A stretch of 64,000 bases of DNA from Cytobacillus solani (GTDB lineage: Bacteria; Bacillota; Bacilli; Bacillales; Cytobacillaceae), in contig NZ_LJIX01000006.1 of assembly GCF_001420595.1 (NCBI RefSeq), forward strand, positions 614,361 to 678,360, read 5' to 3'. The notes under the pieces were generated by a model. It saw only the letters and a list, made by a program, of their open reading frames with translations, ran no database searches and was not told the origin of the DNA. Position 1 is the first letter of the stretch. The number at the start of each line of letters is the position of its first letter. The position numbers were made by a program, and so were the translations under genes. Shown one piece after another: positions 8,428 to 16,159 of this stretch.

Positions 8428-9246
8428 ATGAAAAAGTACTTGTCCATTTTCTTGTTAGGTCTAATTCTTGTATTTACACTTCAACATCCTGCTGGGGCAG
8501 ATAAAGAGAAGAAAAAGGATGAGCAAGTTCCAAAGGGAATAGCGATTCCGAATTCGGTTTTACAAATAACGAAAGAAAATACGTACCCGAATCCAGTTCA
8601 GGATATGCCAACACTGCAGCCTAGTGATCTGACACAGAAGTTAATTGATACATCGAAGGTGAAAATTGAAAACCCTGATCTCATTCGAATGCTTAATGAA
8701 ACGACTGTGAATAGTACGCCATTTGCTATTGGGTATCGCGCAATTATTTATTTAGGACAATGGCCGCTCAATTATGAGTCATCTGAAACTTCGCCAAACT
8801 GGGAATATCAAAAGATTAATACGAATTACTTTGATAACCGGGGAGGGAAGGCTCCTTATCAAATCCATTACGTTCAAGAAGTTCAAAAAATTGTAAGAGG
8901 AGGACTAACAGCAAAAGTTCCAAATAACGAAGATGTTAAAAAGATGATGTTGTTAAAAGCCATGGAAAAGTCTGGATTGCCGCTCGGCTTTGAAACGATT
9001 ATTGGTGCGGGGACGAAAAAGGATCATAAGTACAACATTCCTCCAAAACGTTTAGGCTATTTATATGCCTATGCTCCTGCAGTTAATGAAAAAGGAAAAG
9101 TAACCTATGGAGAAGTGTATATCATGCTTAAAGGAAATAAAAAAATGATTATTATTAAAAACGTTACCTCACAGGGTGTAGGGGCATGGATTCCTATACA
9201 AGATCATGTTTCGTTCGGTTTTATGGCATCTGAACACCCAAGATAA
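8428..9246 (+). CDS. yfkD: YfkD-family exported protein (272 aa)
   Basis: A Sec-type signal peptide (MKKYLSIFLLGLILVF, cleavage near AGADK) is followed by a soluble domain with the family's PNSVLQITKENTYPNP opening. It has no lipobox, so it is likely secreted or wall-associated. The protein is known only as the YfkD-like family of bacilli, without a proven function. GAAAGGAG sits 8-10 nt before the ATG. Its place between yfkE and the radical-SAM gene is as in B. subtilis. Confidence 0.88.
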   Translation: MKKYLSIFLLGLILVFTLQHPAGADKEKKKDEQVPKGIAIPNSVLQITKENTYPNPVQDMPTLQPSDLTQKLIDTSKVKIENPDLIRMLNETTVNSTPFAIGYRAIIYLGQWPLNYESSETSPNWEYQKINTNYFDNRGGKAPYQIHYVQEVQKIVRGGLTAKVPNNEDVKKMMLLKAMEKSGLPLGFETIIGAGTKKDHKYNIPPKRLGYLYAYAPAVNEKGKVTYGEVYIMLKGNKKMIIIKNVTSQGVGAWIPIQDHVSFGFMASEHPR

Positions 9247-9309
9247 TAACTGGTGCCATGCACTGTTCATGGAGATATTTATACTTCATAGGTGGACAGA
9301 TAATTAGAA

Positions 9310-9334
9310 ACTCAGCCGCATTTAGCGGCTGAGT
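9310..9334. terminator. terminator between yfkD and yfkAB
   Basis: ACTCAGCCGC pairs with GCGGCTGAGT around ATTTA. It overlaps the stop codon of the leftward radical-SAM gene. The T-run is short on both sides, so strength is uncertain; it probably serves both convergent genes. Confidence 0.65.
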
Positions 9335-10458
9335 GTTGTGTTCGTAAGCTGGGCTTTTCTTTTTAAAAAATCAATATCCTTGTAATAGCTGTTTTTCACT
9401 AATACATTTGGACCGAGACAGCTTACTTGAGAACAATGACAGTTCAATGACTCTGCAAGGTCAGATTTCATCCATTTTTGAAACACCTCTTCAAGCGCAT
9501 TCTCCTGAATATTTCCAAGTGCAGGGGTGTCACCAAAATCAGTCACAATGACCTCACCAGTGAAAATATTTACATTTAAACGGGAACGTCCATCAGGATC
9601 ATTTCGTACCGTAACATTTTTTGCAGCATAAAGGCGTTTTAATAGGTCTAGATCCTCCGTATTCGAGCTGCACGCATAAAATGGAAGGGTGCCAAACAGC
9701 ATCCATGTATCTTCATTCCGGATATCCAGTAAATGATGAATAGCAGAACGCATTTCCTCCAAAGAAAGTGTTTCTAATGTGGAGGCAAAATCGGAAGGGT
9801 ACATCGGGTGAATTTCATGTCTTCCACAGTTCATTTCTTCAACAATTTGCTTATGGATTTTCTCAAGGTATGGCAAAGTCCGTTTATTAAGCATTGTCTC
9901 TGCAGAAACCATCACACCTGCCTTAGCTAGCTCACGGCTATTCTCAATCATCCGATCAAAAAGCCTCATTCTCTGATCCACAGTAGGTTTGCGCTCCATC
10001 ATCGCAAAACCGCCTTCGATAAAATCATTCTCGGTTCCCCAGTTATGAGAAATATGCAGCACATCAAGATAAGGAATAATTGCCTCATAACGGCTAAGTT
10101 CGAGTGTTAAGTTCGAATTAATCTGTGTCCGAACACCACGATTATGTGCATAACGGAGTAATGGCACCACATACTCTTCCACAGACTTTTTCGATAGCAT
10201 AGGTTCTCCGCCAGTAATGCTTAATGATCTTAATTGGGGAACTTCCTCAAGTCTTTTAAGCAAGAAATCAATTGGCAATGCATTTGGATCTTTGGGCTGG
10301 AGTGTATAGCCGACAGCACAATGCTCACATCTCATATTACATAAAACAGTGGTCGTAAACTCAATATTAGACAATGTAAGCTTTCCATATTCCTCCATGT
10401 CCATATATGCTTCCCAGGGATCATATTTTGGGCTTATTTGCTTTAGCTTTCCTATCAT
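9322..10458 (-). CDS. yfkAB: radical SAM protein YfkAB (378 aa)
   Basis: Radical S-adenosylmethionine enzyme. Cys40, Cys44 and Cys47 in CNMRCEHC hold the 4Fe-4S cluster, followed by SITGGEP for SAM binding. Near the C-terminus, CHCSQVSC forms the CxCxxxxC motif that names the family in Bacillus annotation. The gene is whole, without the split once annotated as yfkA/yfkB. The ATG at 10458 follows AAAGGAAG; an upstream in-frame ATG at 10482 would place that site inside the gene. The reaction and substrate are not known. Confidence 0.88.
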   Translation of the reverse strand: MIGKLKQISPKYDPWEAYMDMEEYGKLTLSNIEFTTTVLCNMRCEHCAVGYTLQPKDPNALPIDFLLKRLEEVPQLRSLSITGGEPMLSKKSVEEYVVPLLRYAHNRGVRTQINSNLTLELSRYEAIIPYLDVLHISHNWGTENDFIEGGFAMMERKPTVDQRMRLFDRMIENSRELAKAGVMVSAETMLNKRTLPYLEKIHKQIVEEMNCGRHEIHPMYPSDFASTLETLSLEEMRSAIHHLLDIRNEDTWMLFGTLPFYACSSNTEDLDLLKRLYAAKNVTVRNDPDGRSRLNVNIFTGEVIVTDFGDTPALGNIQENALEEVFQKWMKSDLAESLNCHCSQVSCLGPNVLVKNSYYKDIDFLKRKAQLTNTTLSR

Positions 10459-10613
10459 AATTTTCTTCCTTTCTAGTAACATCTGATATTATTAATTTTA
10501 CGGGCAATATTGTCAATAGATACTGGTTATTCATAATAAAAACCAACTTTTCTGAAATTAATTGGATAAAAATTAATTGACTTGCAACTATATGAAAGAT
10601 TATTATATTTCTA

Positions 10614-10634
10614 TTAACGACTATTTAACGACAA
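10614..10634 (+). promoter_or_regulatory. operator candidate 1: two TTAACGAC direct repeats
   Basis: TTAACGAC-TAT-TTAACGAC followed by AA: two octamers one helical turn apart. The same 21 bp occur exactly at 13548-13568, upstream of the enolase-superfamily gene. It lies 51 bp before the transporter start. It is probably the binding site of the wHTH regulator encoded between the two targets. Confidence 0.75.
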
Positions 10635-10684
10635 TTTTAAATTGTCTAATAATTGTAATATTTTGGGAACGGGGGAAAGTTTAT

Positions 10685-12106
10685 ATGAAGCGGGAGATTT
10701 CGTTTAAGGTTGCCATTATACCACTTGTTGTAATGATCATAGTAATGGCTCTTACGGTTGTCGTACTAGAGCAGGGACCGCACATTCCCTTGATTGTCGG
10801 GACATCTGTTGCTGCACTTGTTGCTTGGAGGTCTGGCTATAAATGGAAGGAAATTGAAGAAGCGATGTATAAGGGGATTCGTCTCGCGTTGCCAGCCGTT
10901 ATTATTATTATGCTCGTAGGGCTAACAATTGGGGCTTGGATCGGTGGCGGAGTGGTAGCTACGATGATCTATTATGGATTGAAGATCATCACACCTTCAC
11001 TATTCCTAGTTTCAATATGTGTCATTTGTTCAATTGTATCGTTAGCAATTGGAAGCTCATGGTCAACAATGGGAACAATCGGTGTTGCTGGAATGGGGAT
11101 CGGACTAAGTATGGGGATACCGGCTCCGATGATTGCGGGAGCCATCATTTCTGGTGCTTATTTTGGGGATAAAATGTCACCGCTTTCAGATACAACCAAT
11201 TTAGCGTCAGGGCTGACAAATACAGATTTATTTGTACACATTAAACATATGTTTTATACAACAATTCCAGGGTTAATTATTGCATTAGTCACATATGCAT
11301 TTTTAGGAAGGAACTTTGGAAAAGGGAATGTAGATACTGCTAATATTGATCAAATTATTGGAGTCATGCAGGATAGCTTTGTGATATCACCTTGGCTATT
11401 AGCCGTGCCATTAATCGTAATTATTTTAGTAGCAAAAAAAGTTCCTGCTGTTCCTGCTTTGTTAATAGGGATTTTACTAGGTTTTCTATCACAAATTGTC
11501 ATTCAAGGAGGAAATGTTGCAGACGCGGTTGCTACATTGCAAAGTGGGTTTGTCATTAATACAGGAAATGAAATGGTGGACAATCTATTTAACGGCGGAG
11601 GATTAGACTCCATGATGTACACGGTTTCAATGACCATTGTCGCAATGACTTTTGGAGGAATACTAGAAAACACAGGAATGCTCAGTGCCATTGTTTCACA
11701 GATTTTGAAACTAGCTAAAACAGCGAAGAGCCTGGTAATCTCTACTATTGCTTCTTGCTTTGCCACAAATGCTGCATGTTCTGAGCAATACATTTCTATT
11801 GTTATTCCATCTCGCATGTTTGCAAAAGCTTATCGAGATAAAGGGCTTCATTCAAAAAACTTATCGAGGGCTCTAGAGGATGGGGGAACACTAACATCCG
11901 TCTTCGTTCCTTGGAATACATGCGGAGTCTTCATTTTCGGCACCCTTGGAGTATCTGCATTCCAATATGCACCATATGCTGTACTTAATTTTATCGTACC
12001 AATTATTTCAATTATCTTTGCTATGACTGGATTTTCGATCGTTAAACTGACGGAAACAGAAAAGCTAGCACTGGAAAAAGAAGAAGAGGCTGTTCTTAAA
12101 GGGTAA
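10685..12106 (+). CDS. NhaC-family Na+/H+ antiporter-like transporter (473 aa)
   Basis: Polytopic membrane protein of the NhaC family, whose members exchange Na+ and H+ and sometimes a carboxylate (B. subtilis MleN exchanges malate and lactate). Family segments seen include AIGSSWSTMGTIGVAGMG, GAYFGDKMSPLSDTTNLAS and the late SEQYISIVIPSRMF. The ATG at 10685 follows GGGGGAAAG; a longer upstream frame would cover the operator at 10614. Sharing an operator with the enolase/GNAT pair suggests it moves a substrate or product of those enzymes rather than serving pH homeostasis alone. That link is inference. Confidence 0.85.
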   Translation: MKREISFKVAIIPLVVMIIVMALTVVVLEQGPHIPLIVGTSVAALVAWRSGYKWKEIEEAMYKGIRLALPAVIIIMLVGLTIGAWIGGGVVATMIYYGLKIITPSLFLVSICVICSIVSLAIGSSWSTMGTIGVAGMGIGLSMGIPAPMIAGAIISGAYFGDKMSPLSDTTNLASGLTNTDLFVHIKHMFYTTIPGLIIALVTYAFLGRNFGKGNVDTANIDQIIGVMQDSFVISPWLLAVPLIVIILVAKKVPAVPALLIGILLGFLSQIVIQGGNVADAVATLQSGFVINTGNEMVDNLFNGGGLDSMMYTVSMTIVAMTFGGILENTGMLSAIVSQILKLAKTAKSLVISTIASCFATNAACSEQYISIVIPSRMFAKAYRDKGLHSKNLSRALEDGGTLTSVFVPWNTCGVFIFGTLGVSAFQYAPYAVLNFIVPIISIIFAMTGFSIVKLTETEKLALEKEEEAVLKG

Positions 12107-12109
12107 GAA

Positions 12110-12147
12110 AAAAAGGAAAGTTCATTTTCGTATGAACTTTCCTTTTT
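12110..12147. terminator. bidirectional terminator between transporter and regulator
   Basis: A 16-bp stem, AAAAAGGAAAGTTCAT with ATGAACTTTCCTTTTT, closes a TTTCGT loop. It is symmetric, A-rich then T-rich, and placed between convergent genes. Confidence 0.88.
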
Positions 12148-12164
12148 CCTACATTCTGACCAAG

Positions 12165-13433
12165 TTACTGGTAAATAGGTAAATTAAGTATATATACAGC
12201 TCTCGGGCGACCTTGCTGATAGGTCATTTCCTCACCGATTGTGCTGATGTATCCGTGATCAGCCAGTTTTTTTATGATCCGCTCGGTCGTTCTTCGTGTC
12301 ACTTGTAAATACTCACTAAGATCTGCCGCGGTAAAGTGATGGGATTGTCTTTCCTTTCCAAATTGGATGAGCTTTGAAAGATTCGCCGGACTTAATTTTG
12401 CCTTTTGAGCAATTTGAAGCAATTCAGGGTGATCATTGATTAAGCGCTGTTGCTTTTTCTCCTTTGGGTAAGGACCTAATAATTTTTTGTCATTAGTTAA
12501 AATATACATGCAGCTTTCTTTTAGATCCTTTTCGGCAAAACGGAGAGCAACTAGTGCGTTTTTATCCGCTTCCATAATGGTTGAGCCAAAGCCAAAACCG
12601 ATTGATACACCAGGAAAACCCGAAAAATACTGAAGGAGAGTATCCTGCTCTAGTAATCCTTCTATGTCACCGCGAGTGCTGTATAATGAATAATTAGTAG
12701 GGCTGATTTGTTGAATTGAAGCATGAATGGCATGTGCAATTGCTTCAAAAAGTTTCTGAATTTCTTTTACTTGTAAGTCTGTCGATAAATAGCCAACTGC
12801 GACCTGTGCCGAAAGACTTTTTTTATACATGGCAAATGATTTTGCTTCTTGTAATCCGCGGATCACTGAAGTTTTCGGGTCAGCCATACGCATAGAAGGG
12901 ATCCCATAAAGCACTAATTGATCGTAAACAGCATGGATGCTTGTGATGGCTAAATCAATTTTTCCCTTTTCCCATAAGGATTGGTGAAAAGAAACAATCT
13001 CGAATAAATTGAACCTATCTTTATTAAGCATATCCTCGTAATCAATGACATGCTTAGGGAAAGTTTCAATATCTACTGAAGCAAGTACATCCTCAACGAT
13101 GGAAGAGTTGAATAAATCAATGGATATACGATCCAAGGAAACCTGCTTATGATAGATTGCAGCTAACAAGGAAGAAGAAATGGTTAATTCATCTTGTGCT
13201 AAATAAAGAGTGGGAACTGGCAGCTGCTCTCGTTCTTTTTTAGAAAAATAGTAGGGCAATGCTCCAGAAAAGAACACCACATCACAAGGTTTAAGTTGAT
13301 TAATTAAACTAGGTGCCTGTAGAGGATCTTGATAGATGTAACTGTCTAATTCAATATCATTGATTAAAGATACCAAAAATTGAATTCGTTCGAAAAATTC
13401 AGCAGAGCTTATTACTGCAATTCTTGTTTTCAT
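12165..13433 (-). CDS. transcriptional regulator with C-terminal winged helix (422 aa)
   Basis: Three-part protein. Residues about 1-150 form an alpha/beta sensor region (KTRIAVISSAEFF start). The middle carries PGVSIGFGFGSTIMEADKNA, which resembles the palm/GGDEF-like nucleotide-cyclase fold but lacks a GGDEF motif. The C-terminus has a winged helix (LSEYLQVTRRTTERIIKKL) plus a GRPRAVYIL wing. It is probably a ligand-responsive DNA-binding protein of a Bacillus family I cannot name. It begins after AGAGGTGAACC. Its likely sites are the identical 21-bp elements upstream of the transporter and enolase genes that flank it. Confidence 0.72.
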   Translation of the reverse strand: MKTRIAVISSAEFFERIQFLVSLINDIELDSYIYQDPLQAPSLINQLKPCDVVFFSGALPYYFSKKEREQLPVPTLYLAQDELTISSSLLAAIYHKQVSLDRISIDLFNSSIVEDVLASVDIETFPKHVIDYEDMLNKDRFNLFEIVSFHQSLWEKGKIDLAITSIHAVYDQLVLYGIPSMRMADPKTSVIRGLQEAKSFAMYKKSLSAQVAVGYLSTDLQVKEIQKLFEAIAHAIHASIQQISPTNYSLYSTRGDIEGLLEQDTLLQYFSGFPGVSIGFGFGSTIMEADKNALVALRFAEKDLKESCMYILTNDKKLLGPYPKEKKQQRLINDHPELLQIAQKAKLSPANLSKLIQFGKERQSHHFTAADLSEYLQVTRRTTERIIKKLADHGYISTIGEEMTYQQGRPRAVYILNLPIYQ

Positions 13434-13455
13434 TGGTTCACCTCTTTATTGTGGG

Positions 13456-13545
13456 GAATTGTCTAGCGCAAGAGGTCTATCGTCTATCAAACTTCAGGTC
13501 TCCTCCAGTTTGTACAGAGATGATCAAGACGCTTTCGCTTTTCGT
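13456..13545 (+). repeat. dispersed repeat, copy E (internally deleted, ~90 bp)
   Basis: Begins GAATTGTCTAGCGCAAGAG and ends AAGACGCTTTCGCTTTTC, like copies A-D. About 55 bp of the interior are missing between GGTCTCCTCC and AGTTTGTAC, where full copies have GGTCCCCTCC ... GGTCCTTCC. Loss by slippage between these similar blocks is likely. It lies between the regulator and its presumed operator. Confidence 0.8.
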
Positions 13546-13547
13546 GA

Positions 13548-13568
13548 TTAACGACTATTTAACGACAA
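13548..13568 (+). promoter_or_regulatory. operator candidate 2: two TTAACGAC direct repeats
   Basis: Exact 21-bp match to 10614-10634, in the same orientation relative to the downstream gene and 52 bp before the enolase-superfamily start. The distance to the gene is almost the same as at site 1 (51 bp), which argues for a shared promoter architecture. Confidence 0.78.
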
Positions 13569-13619
13569 CTATATCAAATAAATAGAATATTTGTAAATTA
13601 AAAAAAGGGAGTTTTACAT

Positions 13620-14747
13620 ATGAAAATTTCAGCTATTCATCTTTACGCGATTCACTTACCGCTACATGTCCCATTTGTTGTCAGCTACCATTCATACGAT
13701 TATATGCCATCTGTCATTGTAAAGGTTGAAACAGACGAAGGCATTGTTGGGTATGGGGAAGCGGTAGCGGATGAACATGTGACAGGGGAATCATGGGAAG
13801 GAGTCTACCAGATTCTCAAAAATACCCTTGCACCCGTTGTAATGGGAAAGAATCCGATGGAAATCGAAAAACTTCATGATCATATGAACAAAACAATTTA
13901 TGGTGCACCGACGGCAAAAGCGGCTATAGATATAGCTTGTTTTGATATTATGGGCAAGAAACTGCAGCAGCCTGTTTATCAGCTAATTGGCGGCAGATAT
14001 CATGATGAGTTTCCGATTACTCATGTATTAAGTATTGCAGAACCTGAAGAAATGGCAGTTGAAGCAGCAGCAATGGTTGAGCAAGGATACTGCTCCTTTA
14101 AAATGAAGGTCGGAACAAATGTTAGTTTGGATGTTAAGCGCATTCAAGCCGTTCGTTCAAAGGTAGGAGAAGAGATTGCGATTCGTGTGGATGTCAATCA
14201 AGGCTGGAAAAATAGCGCTACCGCGTTAACCGCACTTAAACAATTGCAGGATTGTAATCTTGACTGGGTAGAGCAGCCTGTTGTAGCAGATGATATTGAT
14301 GGAATGGTTGAAATAAAAGCGAAATCTGTTTTTCCATTAATGATAGACGAAGGATTAAAAGGACCGCGTGAAATGCTTGAGATTATCCAAAAGCGTGCAG
14401 CCGATAAAGTGAATATTAAATTAATGAAATGCGGGGGCATTTATCCAGCAGTCAAACTGGCACATCAAGCAGAGCTTGCAGGTCTTGAATGCCAAATTGG
14501 ATCAATGGTGGAATCCTCCATTGGTTCTGCAGCAGGTTTCCATGTTGCTTTTTCCAAAAAAGCAATTACGAGTGTAGAGCTGACTGGTCCGCTGAAATTC
14601 TCAAAAGATGTTGGCAATCTTCACTATGATGTGCCATTTATTCGACTAACAGATAAGCCTGGACTTGGTGTGGACGTGAACGATGAAATGATGAGAGAAT
14701 TAACAGTCTTCCATGAAAGCGTCTATTTAAAGGAGGAGAATGTGTGA
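13620..14747 (+). CDS. enolase-superfamily epimerase/cycloisomerase-like enzyme (375 aa)
   Basis: MLE/dipeptide-epimerase type (beta/alpha)7beta barrel. The expected ligands are all present: Lys161 and Lys163 (KMKVG) and the Mg2+ ligands Asp191 (RVDVNQGW), Glu218 (WVEQP) and Asp243 (MIDEG). Lys267 (NIKLMKCGG) is the second general base. This set performs 1,1-proton transfer next to a carboxylate, as in Ala-Glu epimerases. The C-terminal pocket reads ELTGPL where dipeptide epimerases usually have a DxD motif that binds the substrate ammonium, so the substrate is likely different. It is translationally coupled to the GNAT gene by a 4-nt overlap. Confidence 0.85.
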   Translation: MKISAIHLYAIHLPLHVPFVVSYHSYDYMPSVIVKVETDEGIVGYGEAVADEHVTGESWEGVYQILKNTLAPVVMGKNPMEIEKLHDHMNKTIYGAPTAKAAIDIACFDIMGKKLQQPVYQLIGGRYHDEFPITHVLSIAEPEEMAVEAAAMVEQGYCSFKMKVGTNVSLDVKRIQAVRSKVGEEIAIRVDVNQGWKNSATALTALKQLQDCNLDWVEQPVVADDIDGMVEIKAKSVFPLMIDEGLKGPREMLEIIQKRAADKVNIKLMKCGGIYPAVKLAHQAELAGLECQIGSMVESSIGSAAGFHVAFSKKAITSVELTGPLKFSKDVGNLHYDVPFIRLTDKPGLGVDVNDEMMRELTVFHESVYLKEENV

Positions 14748-15466
14748 GTCACATTTACAAAGGAATACTAAAAAATAAACAGATCTCCTTTGCTGTAAGA
14801 AAATTAACGATGGGAGATTTGCCAGGGATATTGAATGTGCAAGACCAAGTGATCCTTCAGCTGGAAAATAAAAAGCGGCTTCAGCCACTAACAGATGAAG
14901 AATTTCAATTCATCTTAGAAGGAAATGGGTGGATGATTGGAGCATTTGCTGAAGATCAGCTAATTGCCTTTCGGGCATTGTTAGTGCCCCTGATTGATGA
15001 GGAGCATTTAGGAAGGGATATTGGGCTATCAGAAACAGAATTGCCCAAGGTCATTTATCAGGAGATTTCAAATGTGCTTCCAAAATTCCGCGGAAACCAA
15101 TTGCAAAAAATTCTAGCGAGCCTTATCATGCACGAGTTAGCAAAGGAAAATCCTCCATACCGTTATGTCTGCTGTACGGTAGCACCTTTTAACATACCTA
15201 GTCTTAAGGATAAATTTGCTCAAGGAATGAAGATTGCAGCCCTAAAAGAAAAATATGGCGGCAGTATGCGTTATATTTTAGTGAAAGACTTAGAGGATAT
15301 AGAAGAACCTAAATATAAGGAAACCATTTTTATGCAAATGCAGGACATTCATGCTCAGCAAGTAAAACTGGCTGAAGGCTGGCACGGGATACAAATGGAA
15401 GAACGAGAAGGAGAATGGTGGGTGCAATATGCACTGTCAACAAGCAATGACCAGCACCGCCAGTGA
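14744..15466 (+). CDS. GNAT-like N-acyltransferase (240 aa)
   Basis: Begins with GTG overlapping the enolase-gene stop (GTGTGA), with AGGAGGAGAA just upstream, so the two are co-translated. The N-terminal half has a GNAT-like beginning (SFAVRKLTMGDLPGILNVQDQV) and a central WMIGAFAEDQLIAFRALLVP strand pair. A later KFRGNQLQKILASLIMHEL helix could hold the acetyl-CoA loop (R-x-x-x-Q/G-x-L type). Pairing an acyltransferase with an enolase-superfamily epimerase recalls N-succinyl-amino-acid racemase pathways. No M20 deacylase is adjacent. Acyl donor and acceptor are unknown. Confidence 0.68.
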   Translation: MSHIYKGILKNKQISFAVRKLTMGDLPGILNVQDQVILQLENKKRLQPLTDEEFQFILEGNGWMIGAFAEDQLIAFRALLVPLIDEEHLGRDIGLSETELPKVIYQEISNVLPKFRGNQLQKILASLIMHELAKENPPYRYVCCTVAPFNIPSLKDKFAQGMKIAALKEKYGGSMRYILVKDLEDIEEPKYKETIFMQMQDIHAQQVKLAEGWHGIQMEEREGEWWVQYALSTSNDQHRQ

Positions 15467-15589
15467 ACAAATAGTTCGTTTTGTCAGTGTGGAGTAGTTA
15501 CATAAAGGGAAATGACAAATAGAAAAAATATATTTGCGAATGGAAGGATTTTTCGATAGGATGGTAACGTAACGAAAGGAGAGAACGAT

Positions 15590-15775
15590 TTGGGTAGTCC
15601 GATTAAAGATAAAAATAGCCAGGTTTCATTTTTGAAGCAGCGGTTGAATATGTTTCTTGATGTATTGGATGCGATTGAACCAGAAGAAACAGAGCTTGAA
15701 GATATTGATCGTTTAATAGAAATGATTGATGATCTTGAAACGAAATGCCGTGAATTTAATAACCGTGAAGAGTAA
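15590..15775 (+). CDS. SE1561-family small protein (61 aa)
   Basis: Small acidic helical protein starting GSPIKDKNSQVSFLKQRL and continuing through EPEETELEDIDRLIEMIDDL, characteristic of the SE1561 family of bacilli and staphylococci (function unknown). The start codon is TTG, well supported by GAAAGGAGAG 7 nt upstream. It is a single-gene unit closed by its own terminator. Confidence 0.82.
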   Translation: MGSPIKDKNSQVSFLKQRLNMFLDVLDAIEPEETELEDIDRLIEMIDDLETKCREFNNREE

Positions 15776-15795
15776 GAGCCGCTTCGGCTCTTTTT
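15775..15795 (+). terminator. intrinsic terminator after SE1561-family gene
   Basis: AGAGCCG pairs with CGGCTCT around CTT, followed by TTTT. It starts at the last base of the stop codon. Confidence 0.88.
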
Positions 15796-15867
15796 AATTA
15801 GCTCTATTCTAAAAGATAGTTGTTTTTTGAATAAATGGTTTGAGTAAAAATCTTAGACAAATAACGT

Positions 15868-15994
15868 TGATTGTAGCGGAAGGTGCGAGACTCCTGCGGG
15901 AGGAGTGGGACAGGTGAGACCCCGCAGGAGCTTTAGCGACGAGGAGGCTCAGCGCCCACCCCGCGGAAAGCGAGCGACCTGGAGCGGAAATCAA
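15868..15994. repeat. GC-rich Bacillus-type dispersed repeat
   Basis: About 127 bp, much richer in GC than its surroundings, with CTCCTGCGGG and CCCGCAGGAG as an internal inverted repeat and GGAGCGGAAATCAAC at the end. I recognise this as a non-coding element repeated many times in several Bacillus genomes. The ~60-residue open frame on its minus strand is an artefact of its composition. It lies in the 384-bp gap before the fumarase gene. Confidence 0.85.
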
Positions 15995-16159
15995 CTTCTA
16001 GTTAAAAGTAACACGATTGCGAAAACAGCCTTTTAATTTGATATCCAAAGCTTGGTCTTTCCAACCTATTATGATAGGGGTATAATAATATACGTTAAAT
16101 AATTTATAATTTTCATAATAGATATATAAGGGAACAAAGGGAAAGGGGACCAGCAAGTC

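Noticed and set aside
15809-15994. ~60-residue open frame on the minus strand
   Set aside because: It coincides with the GC-rich dispersed repeat and has no ribosome binding site.
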